Positions 1 through 8,562 of a stretch of DNA of 64,000 nt are shown here, piece after piece. The translations under genes were made by a program, and so were the position numbers. The stretch's first letter is position 1. Every line of letters starts with the position of its first letter. A model generated the notes under the pieces. The model was not told the DNA's origin. It did no database searches and was given only the letters and a program-made list of their open reading frames with translations. The DNA is taken from contig NZ_OZ075067.1 in NCBI RefSeq assembly GCF_964186585.1, positions 1,178,001 to 1,242,000 on the forward strand, read 5' to 3'. This DNA is from Microbacterium sp. MM2322 (GTDB lineage Bacteria > Actinomycetota > Actinomycetes > Actinomycetales > Microbacteriaceae).

Positions 1-64
1 GGTCTGTTTCGACGAGCAGTTTCGTCTGAAAGTAGGACAGCGTTGCAGCGGGCGAGATCGTCAT
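1..64 (-). CDS. N-terminus of a possible rhodanese-like protein (partial)
   Basis: An ATG at 64-62 opens a frame of 21 codons that leaves the window without a stop. The visible peptide contains TLSYFQTKLLVETD. From memory, rhodanese-like sulfurtransferases of actinobacteria often begin with a similar helix before the domain proper, so this is a guess from a very short piece. A weak GGAA lies four bases before the ATG. The gene follows the qcrB terminator on the same strand, so it is probably a separate transcription unit. Confidence 0.35.
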   Translation of the reverse strand, partial: MTISPAATLSYFQTKLLVETD

Positions 65-86
65 GTTCCGACGCTACGGGGACGAA

Positions 87-128
87 GAAGCGGCGGGGTC
101 TGACCAATCGGTCAGACCCCGCCGCTTT
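87..128 (-). terminator. Intrinsic terminator of the ctaE-qcrCAB operon
   Basis: A stem of about 18 base pairs (arms 88-105 and 110-127) closes on the 4-base loop AATC. On the minus strand it follows the qcrB stop by 15 bases and is trailed by CTTCTTCG. The U-tract is poor, as is usual in high-GC actinobacteria. Confidence 0.75.
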
Positions 129-142
129 CCTGCCAGAACAGC

Positions 143-1966
143 TCAGTCGTTCGAGCGGTCGTCCTTCTTCCGAGGCGAGTCGTCCACCACGATGATGTTC
201 GACGGACGGTTGGCCGTCTCCGGGTTGTGGCCGTCATCGATCGGGCGGAGGGGAGCGTCGGGGACTCCGGCGCGCTCATGAGCGCCCTGGATCTCCTCCT
301 GCTCCTCGTGCTCGATGTGCTCGAGCTCGTGGTGCTGGTGAGCGATCGCGGCATCCACCTCGGCCTGCGTGACCGGCGACAACCGGTCCTCGAAGAACCA
401 GCGCGACAGCGAAGCGCGGACATTCTGGGTCCACGGGATGCGGCCGTGGTCGTTGGGCCGGACCACCAGAGGCTCGTGAACCTCGAAGTCGATCAGCTTG
501 ACCCGCTCGTACACGTCGACGGGCTGGTGGACCTCGATGTACTCGCCTCCGGGGAGACGGACGATGCGACCCGACTCGTAACCGTGGAGCGCGATCTCGC
601 GGTCCTTCTTCTGCAGAGCGATCGCGATGCGCTTCGTGACGAAGTACCCGACGATCGGGCCGACGAACAGGAGCGCCTGGAGGGAGTGGATGACACCCTC
701 CATGGTCAGCGAGAAGTGCGTGGCGATGATGTCGGACGATGCAGCAGCCCACAGCACGGCATAGAAAATCACGCCGGCGACGCCGATCGCGGTCCGGGTC
801 GGAGCGTGGCGGGGACGCTGCGCGATGTGGTGCTCACGCTTGTCTCCCGTGACCCACGCCTCGATGAACGGGTACACCGCGACGAGCACGATGAACAGGG
901 CCAGGACCGTCAGAGGCAGCAGGATGCCGAACGAGAACGTGTGGTCGAACAGGACCAGATCGAGGTTCGACGGTGCCAGGCGGAGGGCGCCGTCCGCGAA
1001 TCCGATGTACCAGTCAGGCTGGGTACCCGCGGAGACGGGGGAGGGGTCGTATGGTCCGTAGTTCCAGATCGGGTTGATCGTGAACAGTGATGCGATCAGG
1101 ACGAGCACACCGAACGTGATGAACAGGAAGCCGCCCATCTTCGACATGTAGATCGGGACCATCGGGTAGCCCACGACGTTGTCGTTCGTGCGCCCGGGGC
1201 CGGCGAACTGCGTGTGCTTGTTGATGATCATCAGCATCAGGTGCGCCGCGATCAGAGCGATCAGGATCAGGGGCAGCAGCAGGATGTGGAGGGTGTACAA
1301 CCGGCTCACGATCGCCGTTCCAGGGAACTCGCCGCCGAACAACAGATAGGACGTCCACGTCCCGATCAACGGGATGCCCTTGATCATGCCGTCGATGATG
1401 CGGAGACCGTTACCCGAAAGGAGGTCGTCGGGAAGCGAGTAGCCGGTGAAGCCGAGGGCCATCGCCAGGACGAAGAGGACGAATCCGATCACCCAGTTGA
1501 GCTCGCGCGGCTTACGGAATGCGCCGGTGAAGAACACGCGGAGCATATGGACACCGATGGCCGCGATGAACAGCAGGGCCGCCCAGTGGTGCAGCTGGCG
1601 GACCAGCAGGCCACCGCGGAGGTCGAACGAGATGTTCAGGGTCGACTCGAGCGCAGCGGACATCTCGATGCCCCGCAGCGGCGCGTACGCACCGCTGTAG
1701 TGTGTGGGCGCCATCGATGCTTCGAAGAAGAACGTCAGGAACGACCCGGACAGGAAGACGACGACGAAGCTCCACAGAGCGATCTCGCCGAGCATGAACG
1801 ACCAGTGGTCCGGAAAGATCTTCCGGCCGATCTCCTTGACGAGACCGGAGATGCTGGTCCGCTCGTCGATGTAGTTCGCGGTCGCGCCGATGAAACGACC
1901 GCCGAGGGGCTTCTCGGTCGTCGTGGCCACGGTGGTGGCCGGTGAGGATTCAGTCGCGGTGCTCAA
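143..1966 (-). CDS. qcrB: Cytochrome bc1 complex, cytochrome b subunit
   Basis: Membrane core of menaquinol:cytochrome c reductase; it binds two b hemes and the quinol sites. Visible are the paired heme histidines (RQLHHW with IGVHML, and TLHILL with AAHLML), a PDWY form of the Qo-site PEWY motif, and eight or more hydrophobic helices. I chose the TTG at 1966, which overlaps the qcrA stop in TTGA and has GGGAGCG about six bases upstream; this gives 607 residues. A longer frame is open upstream but lies inside qcrA. The C-terminal ~140 residues are a hydrophilic tail with a His/Glu-rich stretch (HQHHELEHIEHEEQEE), longer than in minimal cytochrome b proteins. Last gene of the respiratory operon. 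Confidence 0.96.
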   Translation of the reverse strand: MSTATESSPATTVATTTEKPLGGRFIGATANYIDERTSISGLVKEIGRKIFPDHWSFMLGEIALWSFVVVFLSGSFLTFFFEASMAPTHYSGAYAPLRGIEMSAALESTLNISFDLRGGLLVRQLHHWAALLFIAAIGVHMLRVFFTGAFRKPRELNWVIGFVLFVLAMALGFTGYSLPDDLLSGNGLRIIDGMIKGIPLIGTWTSYLLFGGEFPGTAIVSRLYTLHILLLPLILIALIAAHLMLMIINKHTQFAGPGRTNDNVVGYPMVPIYMSKMGGFLFITFGVLVLIASLFTINPIWNYGPYDPSPVSAGTQPDWYIGFADGALRLAPSNLDLVLFDHTFSFGILLPLTVLALFIVLVAVYPFIEAWVTGDKREHHIAQRPRHAPTRTAIGVAGVIFYAVLWAAASSDIIATHFSLTMEGVIHSLQALLFVGPIVGYFVTKRIAIALQKKDREIALHGYESGRIVRLPGGEYIEVHQPVDVYERVKLIDFEVHEPLVVRPNDHGRIPWTQNVRASLSRWFFEDRLSPVTQAEVDAAIAHQHHELEHIEHEEQEEIQGAHERAGVPDAPLRPIDDGHNPETANRPSNIIVVDDSPRKKDDRSND

Positions 1967-3042
1967 TGACGCTCCCAGAAACTTGGCCCGACGGGCTCTT
2001 CGAAGTCGCTCTTCGCGACCAGGTAACCGTCTGCGTCCACCGTGATCGGCAGCTGGGGGAGCGGTCGGGCGGCCGGGCCGAAGATGACCTCGGCGCCGCG
2101 CGACACGTCGAACTGTGACTGGTGGCAGGGGCAGAGCAGGTGGTGGGTCTGCTGCTCGTACAGCGCGACGGGGCATCCGACGTGCGTGCAGACCTTCGAG
2201 TACGCCACGATCCCGTCGTAGGACCAGTCGAGGCGGTTGTACTCGGCGGGGAGCTGCTCAGGAAGCAGCCGCATGAGGAGGACGATGGCCTTGGCCTTCT
2301 CCTCGAGGTAGCCGTCGAGGTGGTCGACGTCCTTCAGCGATTCAGGGATGACGTGCACGGCGGATCCGAGTGCGATGTCCGCAGCGCGGATGGGAAGGCC
2401 GGAGGGGTCGTGCGCGAGACGCTCGCCCTCTTTCCACATCGTGTGCTTCAGCAGAGCGACGGGGTCACCGACGAAGGGGTGATCCGGGTTGTTCGACCCG
2501 TGCGGAGCAAGGCCACGGAAAAGAGTGACACCGGGCACGATCGATGCGACCACGGCGGCGATGAGACCGCCGCGAATTGCCGTGCGGCGCCCGAAACCGG
2601 ACTCCTCGTTCGCTTCGCGGAAGACGTTGACCGCAGCTTCGCGAGTCGATTCCTTGCCGCGGGTCGGGTGACGCTCTTCGATGTGCTCCTTGTCGGGCAT
2701 GATCGCCTTCGACCAGTGGATCGCTGCGATCCCGATCGTGAGAAGGGCGAACCCGATGCCGAGTCCGATGAAGAGGTTGTTGCTCCGGATGTCTCCGAAG
2801 TTTCCGGTCTCGATCGGGAAGAGCATGTAGGCGGCGATCGCCCACAGGCTGGCGGCGAGCGAGACGTAGAACAGCGTGTAGACGGTGCGGACCGCGCGAT
2901 TCATCGCGGCAGGGTCCTTGTCGGTCATCCGCTCGCGGTGGGGCGGCAGACCGGGGTTCTGCACGGGGTCGGCGACCGCGACGACGAGTCCCGACGAAGG
3001 CCGAGCCTTCTCGAGCGCCTGCGGCTCTTCCTCGTGTGACAT
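1963..3042 (-). CDS. qcrA: Cytochrome bc1 complex, Rieske iron-sulfur subunit
   Basis: Carries the 2Fe-2S cluster that takes electrons from menaquinol to cytochrome c1. The cluster motifs are CTHVGC (residues 285-290) and CPCH (304-307). Three membrane segments lie near residues 54-76, 89-110 and 156-176. This three-helix N-terminus with a cytoplasmic extension is the actinobacterial form; the mitochondrial and proteobacterial protein has one helix. At 359 residues the length is normal for the group. The stop overlaps the qcrB TTG, indicating translational coupling. qcrC lies 38 bases upstream. Confidence 0.96.
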   Translation of the reverse strand: MSHEEEPQALEKARPSSGLVVAVADPVQNPGLPPHRERMTDKDPAAMNRAVRTVYTLFYVSLAASLWAIAAYMLFPIETGNFGDIRSNNLFIGLGIGFALLTIGIAAIHWSKAIMPDKEHIEERHPTRGKESTREAAVNVFREANEESGFGRRTAIRGGLIAAVVASIVPGVTLFRGLAPHGSNNPDHPFVGDPVALLKHTMWKEGERLAHDPSGLPIRAADIALGSAVHVIPESLKDVDHLDGYLEEKAKAIVLLMRLLPEQLPAEYNRLDWSYDGIVAYSKVCTHVGCPVALYEQQTHHLLCPCHQSQFDVSRGAEVIFGPAARPLPQLPITVDADGYLVAKSDFEEPVGPSFWERH

Positions 3043-3080
3043 TGTGCTCCTCGCCTAAAAATTCTTTACGTCAGTGGGGG

Positions 3081-3881
3081 TCAGTTGGACTTCGCGGTGA
3101 TCCACACCGAGATGCCGATCAGCGTGCCGATGCCGAAGATCCAGATGAACAGACCCTCGGACACGGGCCCGAGCGACCCGAGCGTGAACCCACCGACGGG
3201 TTCGCTCTTCTGGAGGTACATGAGCGACGAGATGATGTCGCGCTTCTCGTCGGGCGTGATGGTCATGTTGTTGAAGACCGGCATGTTCTGCGGGCCGGTG
3301 ACCATCGCTGCGTAGATGTGCAGCGGGCTCGTCTTCGTGAGGGCAGGCGCGTACTTGCCTTCGGTCAGGGCGCCGCCCGCGGCTGCGACGTTGTGGCACA
3401 TCGCGCAGTTGACACGGAACAGCTCCGCACCCTCCGTGAGGTTGCCGCCTCCGTCGAGGATCTCCTCGTCGGGGTATGTCGGACCCGGCGCAACGGACTG
3501 CACCCACGAGGCCATCGCCTTGATCTGGTCCTCCGTGAACTGCGGCGTCTTCTGCGGAGCCTGGGGGCCCTGCGCCTGCAGGGGCATGCGACCCGTCGAC
3601 ACCTGGAACTCGACGGACAGTTCGCCGACGCCATAGAGCGAAGGACCATCTGCGGTGCCCTCGAGGTCGAGGCCGTGGCAGGTCGCACAGTTCGCCTGGA
3701 ACAGCTTCTTACCGTCTTCGACGGTCAGTGTGGAGGCGGTGTCGGTGGGCGATGTCGACGCCATTGCCGCGGATGCGCCGGCGTAGATGCCACCCGTGAG
3801 CAGCAGGCCGACGCCGATGAGAGCGGCGGCCGCCCACTTGCTGCGACGGCCAGCCTGCCGACGCGGGGTCTTGGATGCCAT
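3081..3881 (-). CDS. qcrC: Diheme cytochrome c subunit of the bc1 complex
   Basis: Membrane-anchored cytochrome c of the actinobacterial bc1-aa3 supercomplex; it passes electrons from the Rieske protein directly to cytochrome oxidase, replacing soluble cytochrome c. Two CxxCH heme sites are present, CATCH (65-69) and CAMCH (159-163). An N-terminal signal/anchor lies at about 17-38 and a C-terminal membrane helix at about 243-262. Candidate axial Met residues are in GRMP and NMPV. Length is 266 residues. It lies between ctaE and qcrA, the standard order. Confidence 0.96.
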   Translation of the reverse strand: MASKTPRRQAGRRSKWAAAALIGVGLLLTGGIYAGASAAMASTSPTDTASTLTVEDGKKLFQANCATCHGLDLEGTADGPSLYGVGELSVEFQVSTGRMPLQAQGPQAPQKTPQFTEDQIKAMASWVQSVAPGPTYPDEEILDGGGNLTEGAELFRVNCAMCHNVAAAGGALTEGKYAPALTKTSPLHIYAAMVTGPQNMPVFNNMTITPDEKRDIISSLMYLQKSEPVGGFTLGSLGPVSEGLFIWIFGIGTLIGISVWITAKSN

Positions 3882-3905
3882 TGAGGAACTCAGCTCCGCT
3901 CTGTA

Positions 3906-4550
3906 TTACCGGATGAAGTAGATGACGGCGAAGAGGATGATCCACACGACGTCGACGAAGTGCCAGTAGTAGGACACGACGATCGCGGAGGTCATTTCTT
4001 TACGGCCGAAGTTCTTGACGGCGAAGGCACGTCCGATGATGAGCAGGAAGGCGACGAGGCCACCCGTCACGTGGAGGGCGTGGAAGCCGGTCGTGATGTA
4101 GAAGGCCGACGCATAGGAGTCGGCACTGATGGGCATGCCCTCCGCGACCAGGGTGGCGTACTCCCACACCTGACCGGACACGAACACCGCGCCCATGATG
4201 AACGTGAGGTAGAACCACTCGACCATGCCCCACTGGCGGAAGTTCCAGAAGGACCCGCGACGGTAGGGCTGGAAGCGCTCGGCTGCGAAGACGCCGGCCT
4301 GCGCGGTGAAGGATGACAGCACGAGGATGAGCGTGTTGACCGCGGCGAACGGGATGTTCAGCAGTTCGGTCCGTCCGGCCCACAACTCCGGCGAGGTGTT
4401 GCGGATCGTGAAGTAGATCGCGAAGAGGCCTGCGAAGAACATGACCTCGCTGCCCAGCCACACGATCGTGCCGACAGCCACGGGGTCCGGTCGTTTCACC
4501 GAACGCAGTGCCTGGTTGTATGTCGCGGGAGTCGTCGTCACGCTCCCCAT
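3906..4550 (-). CDS. ctaE: Cytochrome c oxidase subunit III (aa3 type)
   Basis: Membrane subunit of the terminal aa3 oxidase, five to six hydrophobic helices, ending [14 protein letters not shown], which is typical of COX3. I chose the ATG at 4550 (214 residues). An in-frame ATG at 4580 would add ten residues; neither start has a convincing Shine-Dalgarno site, and a TACCTT box lies just before the upstream one. First gene of the operon and divergent from trpD. The other oxidase subunits (ctaC, ctaD, ctaF) are not in this window. Confidence 0.93.
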   Translation of the reverse strand: MGSVTTTPATYNQALRSVKRPDPVAVGTIVWLGSEVMFFAGLFAIYFTIRNTSPELWAGRTELLNIPFAAVNTLILVLSSFTAQAGVFAAERFQPYRRGSFWNFRQWGMVEWFYLTFIMGAVFVSGQVWEYATLVAEGMPISADSYASAFYITTGFHALHVTGGLVAFLLIIGRAFAVKNFGRKEMTSAIVVSYYWHFVDVVWIILFAVIYFIR

Positions 4551-4658
4551 TATGGCCGATGTTGGGGGAGGGTTTCGCATTCCTGAAGGTACTTCTGTCT
4601 TTCCGCGGGGTCGGCGGTGTCGATGGGTCCGCCGGGAGTCGCCTACCAGAGTGCTGAG

Positions 4659-4664
4659 TAGGAT
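4659..4664 (+). promoter_or_regulatory. -10 box for trpD
   Basis: TAGGAT ends eight bases before the trpD ATG at 4673. Transcription would start at or next to the start codon, giving a leaderless or nearly leaderless mRNA. No clear -35 is visible. Confidence 0.5.
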
Positions 4665-4672
4665 CAGGGGTC

Positions 4673-5725
4673 ATGGCGGACATGTACTCCTGGCCCGAGA
4701 TTCTCACCACGGTGCTCGAGGGGAAGAACCTCAGCGTGTCCGAGTCGACGTGGGCGATGCGCCAGGTGATGCGGGGGGAAGCGACACCGGCGCAGCTGGC
4801 CGGCTTCCTCGTCGCTCTGCGAGCGAAGGGCGAGACGGTCGACGAGATCGTCGGCTTCCGCGATGCGATTCTGGAGGCCGCGGTCCCTCTTCCCGTGCCC
4901 GCTGACGTCCTCGATATCGTTGGGACGGGCGGCGATCGTTACGGGACCGTGAACGTGTCGACGACCGCCTCGGTCATCGTGGCGGCCACCGGCATCCCCG
5001 TCGTCAAACACGGCAACCGCGCCTCCAGCTCGAAGTCGGGTTCATCCGATGTTCTCGCCGCCCTCGGCGTCGACCTCACCCAGGCGCCCGAACGCGTCGC
5101 CGAGGTGCTCGAGGAGGTCGGGATCACCTTCGCGTTCGCGTCGGCATTCCACCCCGGGTTCCGGCATGCGGGTCCTACGCGGGCGGAGCTCGGGATCCCG
5201 ACGGTGTTCAACTTCCTGGGTCCCCTCTGCAACCCGGCGCGCGCCGAGGCGAACGCTGTCGGCGTCGCGCACCTGGACCGCGTCCCGCTCATCACGGGGG
5301 TGTTCCAGACACGCGGTGCGACGGCGCTCGTGTTCCGCGGTGACGACGGGATGGACGAGCTCACGACCACCGGCCACAGTCGGGTCTGGGAGGTCAGTCG
5401 CGGCGACGTGCGCGAGCACGACCTCGACCCGCGAGACCTCGGCATTCCCCGCGCAGAGATCGCCGACCTGCTCGGCGGTGACGCCCAGCACAACGCGGAG
5501 ATCGTTCGCCGGGTGCTCGACGGCGAGCCCGGGCCGGTCCGCGACATCGTCCTCCTGAACGCGGCGGCGGGAATCGTTTCGTATCGGTTGTTCCGGGATG
5601 CCGCAGAGCTCCAACGGCCGTTCGTCGAACGCCTCGCCGACGCCTATGCAGAGGCCGCTGCGGCGGTCGATGCGGGTGCCGCGCGGTCGAAGCTCGACGC
5701 CTGGGTCGCTGCGTCCGGACGCTGA
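4673..5725 (+). CDS. trpD: Anthranilate phosphoribosyltransferase
   Basis: Second step of tryptophan synthesis: anthranilate plus PRPP gives N-(5'-phosphoribosyl)-anthranilate, in the cytoplasm. The PRPP-binding glycine-rich motif GTGGDRYGTVNVST is at about residues 82-95, followed by KHGNRASSSKSGSSD, which carries the anthranilate-site residues. The length, 350 residues, is normal. It stands away from any other trp gene and is divergent from ctaE, so it is probably controlled on its own. The PHP-domain gene starts 6 bases after its stop and is likely co-transcribed. Confidence 0.95.
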   Translation: MADMYSWPEILTTVLEGKNLSVSESTWAMRQVMRGEATPAQLAGFLVALRAKGETVDEIVGFRDAILEAAVPLPVPADVLDIVGTGGDRYGTVNVSTTASVIVAATGIPVVKHGNRASSSKSGSSDVLAALGVDLTQAPERVAEVLEEVGITFAFASAFHPGFRHAGPTRAELGIPTVFNFLGPLCNPARAEANAVGVAHLDRVPLITGVFQTRGATALVFRGDDGMDELTTTGHSRVWEVSRGDVREHDLDPRDLGIPRAEIADLLGGDAQHNAEIVRRVLDGEPGPVRDIVLLNAAAGIVSYRLFRDAAELQRPFVERLADAYAEAAAAVDAGAARSKLDAWVAASGR

Positions 5726-5731
5726 CTCGTC

Positions 5732-6724
5732 ATGGACCCGATCGACGCCCTCACCGAGATCGCTGAACTTCTCGAGCGGGATAGGGCGTCGCGGTACAAG
5801 TCGAAAGCGTTCCGAGCGGCTGCGCAGACCCTTGCCGGATTGAGCCCGGCCGATCGCGAAGACGTGTCTCGCCTCCGAGCGCGAAAGGGCATCGGGGATT
5901 CCACCTTCGCCGTCATCACGGAAGCCTTGTCGGGACACGTCCCGACATACCTGGCCGAGCTCCGCGAGCGAGTCGCCCCACCGGAGCCGTCGGCGCTGCG
6001 CACCCTGCTCCGGGGCGATCTCCACGCGCACTCGGACTGGTCGGATGGGTTGACGCCTATCGAGCTGATGGCCGACGCGGCGCGTGCGCTCGGTCACGAG
6101 TATCTGGCGCTGACTGATCATTCACCGCGGCTGCGGGTGGCGAACGGGCTGTCGGCCGAGCGACTCCGCGAGCAGCTGAAGCTCCTCCCGGACTTCAGCG
6201 ACGAGGCGTTCACCCTGCTGAGCGGAATCGAGGTCGACATCCTCGATGATGGTTCCCTCGATCAGGAGGATGAGCTTCTACGCTCCCTGGACGTCGTCGT
6301 CGCCTCAGCCCACTCCTCTCTGCGCATGGATCGGGTGCCGATGACGCGGCGGCTGGTGACGGCGGCATCCGACTCTCGTGTCGATGTCCTCGGTCACGTC
6401 ACCGGTCGCCTCGTGTCGGGTGCTCGGGGGACGCGTCCCCCTTCGGTGTTCGACGCGCGAGCCGTCTTCGAGGCGTGCGCGGAGTACGGCACGGCCGTTG
6501 AGATCAACTCGCGCCCGGAGCGCGAGGATCCCCCCGACGAGCTGTTGGCTCTCGCGATCGAGATCGGATGTGTCTTCTCGGTCGATTCCGATGCCCACGC
6601 TCCCGGTCAGCTGTCGCTCCTCGATCACGGCGCCGCCCGCGCCGAGCGGGCGGGCGTGCCGGCGGATCGCGTCATCACGACCTGGCCAATGACCCGCCTG
6701 CGCGAATGGAAGGCGACGCGCTGA
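5732..6724 (+). CDS. PHP-domain metal-dependent phosphoesterase with helix-hairpin-helix N-terminus
   Basis: Residues 1-80 resemble the helix-hairpin-helix region of family X DNA polymerases (YKSKAFRAAA; ARKGIGDST at about 50-58). Residues 95-320 are a PHP domain with metal ligands in DLHAHSDWSDG (about 96-106), LTDHSP (about 127-132), SAHSS and the late DSDAH. No polymerase fingers, palm or thumb are present. It is therefore a stand-alone relative of the C-terminal part of bacterial PolX, which has phosphodiesterase or 3' end-processing activity. A DNA repair role is an inference; histidinol phosphatase activity is the main alternative. Convergent with the 5'-3' exonuclease gene, 4 bases apart. 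Confidence 0.85.
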   Translation: MDPIDALTEIAELLERDRASRYKSKAFRAAAQTLAGLSPADREDVSRLRARKGIGDSTFAVITEALSGHVPTYLAELRERVAPPEPSALRTLLRGDLHAHSDWSDGLTPIELMADAARALGHEYLALTDHSPRLRVANGLSAERLREQLKLLPDFSDEAFTLLSGIEVDILDDGSLDQEDELLRSLDVVVASAHSSLRMDRVPMTRRLVTAASDSRVDVLGHVTGRLVSGARGTRPPSVFDARAVFEACAEYGTAVEINSRPEREDPPDELLALAIEIGCVFSVDSDAHAPGQLSLLDHGAARAERAGVPADRVITTWPMTRLREWKATR

Positions 6725-6728
6725 GCCG

Positions 6729-7646
6729 TCAGGCCCGAGCGGCCAGAGCCGCGGCCGCGCGCGTCGCGGAGGAACCCAGCGACCACGCCTCGGCCAGGTG
6801 AGTCACCACTGCGTCATCCGGAAGGGTGATGCGGGAGTCGACCTCCGGGAGATGGAGGGTCCTGACGACTTCGACGACACGCGGTGCCACGTCGAGGTAC
6901 TCGGATGCGGCGATGATCTTCGCCTGTACTCCCGAACTCATTCCTTCGCCAGCCTGAGCGGCCCGCCGGATGCCGTCGAGGTCACCGTGTGCGGCGAGCA
7001 GAGTCGCCGCCGTCTTCTCGCCGACACCCGCGACCCCGGGCAGCCCGTCGGAGGCATCCCCTCGCATAGCGGCAAAGTCCGCGTATTGGGACGGGAGAAC
7101 CCCGTACTTGGTCACGACGGCGGCATCCGTCAGCACCTCGAGCTTGCTCATGCCCCGACCGGTGTAGATGACGCGGACGCCGCGGGAGTCGTCCACCAAC
7201 TGGAAGAGGTCGCGGTCGCCCGTGATGACGTCGACGGGCATCGTGTTCGTCGATGCCAGCGTGCCGATCACGTCATCCGCCTCGTGGTCGGCCGCGCCGA
7301 TGATCGGGATGCCGAGTGCGCCGAGGGCTTCGCGGATCACCGGGACCTGGATCTCGAGAGGGTCGGGGACCTCCTCGATGTCTGGCGCGGAAGGGACCGC
7401 CTGGGCGACGCGGTGCGTCTTGTAAGACGGGATGAGATCGACACGCCACTGCGGACGCCAGTCGTCGTCCCAACAGGCGATCACGTGCGTCGGCTCGTAC
7501 GTGGACACCAGTTTGGCGATCATGTCGAGGAAGCCGCGGACGGCATTCACGGGACGGCCGTCCGCCGCCTTGACGGTGTCGGGAACGCCGTAGAAGGCGC
7601 GGAAGTAGACGCTCGCGGAGTCCAACAGCATGAGGCGTTCGGTCAC
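6729..7646 (-). CDS. Stand-alone 5'-3' exonuclease (PolA N-terminal type)
   Basis: FEN-like nuclease related to the N-terminal domain of DNA polymerase I, without the polymerase. Motifs: LLDSASVYFRAFYG at the start, CWDDDWRPQWR, ADHEADDVIG (acidic metal ligands), TGDRDLFQLVDD, and a helix-hairpin-helix with GVAGVGEKTA. I chose the GTG at 7646, which has GAGGAT about nine bases upstream; this gives 305 residues. Starts further upstream would run into the neighbouring gene. It probably removes RNA primers or flaps. Its position beside a PHP/HhH protein suggests a DNA end-processing pair, although the two are convergent and not one operon. Confidence 0.92.
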   Translation of the reverse strand: MTERLMLLDSASVYFRAFYGVPDTVKAADGRPVNAVRGFLDMIAKLVSTYEPTHVIACWDDDWRPQWRVDLIPSYKTHRVAQAVPSAPDIEEVPDPLEIQVPVIREALGALGIPIIGAADHEADDVIGTLASTNTMPVDVITGDRDLFQLVDDSRGVRVIYTGRGMSKLEVLTDAAVVTKYGVLPSQYADFAAMRGDASDGLPGVAGVGEKTAATLLAAHGDLDGIRRAAQAGEGMSSGVQAKIIAASEYLDVAPRVVEVVRTLHLPEVDSRITLPDDAVVTHLAEAWSLGSSATRAAAALAARA

Positions 7647-7662
7647 GCGCTCATCCTCGCAC

Positions 7663-8562
7663 TCAGCACCCGGGGCCGCTCGGGTCTTCCGCGCAGGTGC
7701 GTTCGACGAGCGCGGTGTCAACGTCGACGATGCGGATCACGGTGGTGGGTGCAGTGAGCTCGAGCAATCCCGCGATCGGGAACCAACCGCCCCCTGCGTC
7801 GGCCTCCGCCGCATACCGGATCGTCACGCCGACCTCGTACTCGCCCGGTTCGCCGTAGCTGTGACTGGTGTCGGTCGCCGTGAACTGCGGCACATCGAGG
7901 TCTTGCCACGAGGTGCCAGGGCTGGTCGTCTCCCGGCGAGTGCCGTCGCCGTAGTCGAAGACGTAGGAGACGGGGGTGAATCGGACCGTCACGGGGATGT
8001 CGAAGATGTCACCGGTCACGGTGTGTTCGGTCGCGTCGACGACGAAGTTCGTCGGCATTCCCACCACGCCGATGCCGTCTGGTTCGCCGACGACCTGCGG
8101 CGGGTCCGGAGCGAACTCCGCGACGTCCTCGATGGTGGCGGTGGTCGGATCCGGGGCAGCGGGGGCAGGTGCGGGTTCGGCCGGCTGCTGCTCGGCTTGC
8201 TCCGTGCCGGGCAACGGCGCACCGCCGGGGGTGATGGTCGCGCCCCCGCACGCCTGATCGAACGCACACTCCGCAAGCCATTCTTCGCGAGTTCGGCTGC
8301 CGGGGTAGAACGCGTCAGGGTCGCGCACCGGGGGAGGGGCAGTCGTCGAGCCTCCGCCGTGCGCTTCGCCGCCGTTCGAGTTCCGTGAAGGCGGATCGGG
8401 GGTCCGGGTTTCGTCTCGGGTGGCGCCGATGGCGACGGAGGTGCCCTCATTTTTCGCATCGCACGTTGAGACCCACCCGCCGGCGCTGCATTCGCTGGAC
8501 GACGTTGTCGCCGGTGCGAACGGGCTCAGTGCGAGCGCTACCAAGAGGACTCCGCTCAACAC
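7663..8562 (-). CDS. Secreted protein with a PKD-like fold, function unknown
   Basis: Begins with a short hydrophobic leader (LSGVLLVALALSPFAP) that fits a signal peptide. A low-complexity Pro/Ala/Gly linker follows (about residues 45-145). The C-terminal ~150 residues resemble a PKD/Ig-like beta domain: PVSYVFDYGDGT, then TSHSYGEPGEYEVGV. Cysteines in CSAGGW, STCDA, AECAFDQACGG and at the C-terminus (CAEDPSGPGC) could form disulfides outside the cell. The GTG at 8562 has GGAGAA upstream and overlaps the end of the lipoprotein gene by 7 bases. The two are probably one operon acting at the cell surface. I do not recognise a specific function. Confidence 0.8.
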   Translation of the reverse strand: MLSGVLLVALALSPFAPATTSSSECSAGGWVSTCDAKNEGTSVAIGATRDETRTPDPPSRNSNGGEAHGGGSTTAPPPVRDPDAFYPGSRTREEWLAECAFDQACGGATITPGGAPLPGTEQAEQQPAEPAPAPAAPDPTTATIEDVAEFAPDPPQVVGEPDGIGVVGMPTNFVVDATEHTVTGDIFDIPVTVRFTPVSYVFDYGDGTRRETTSPGTSWQDLDVPQFTATDTSHSYGEPGEYEVGVTIRYAAEADAGGGWFPIAGLLELTAPTTVIRIVDVDTALVERTCAEDPSGPGC

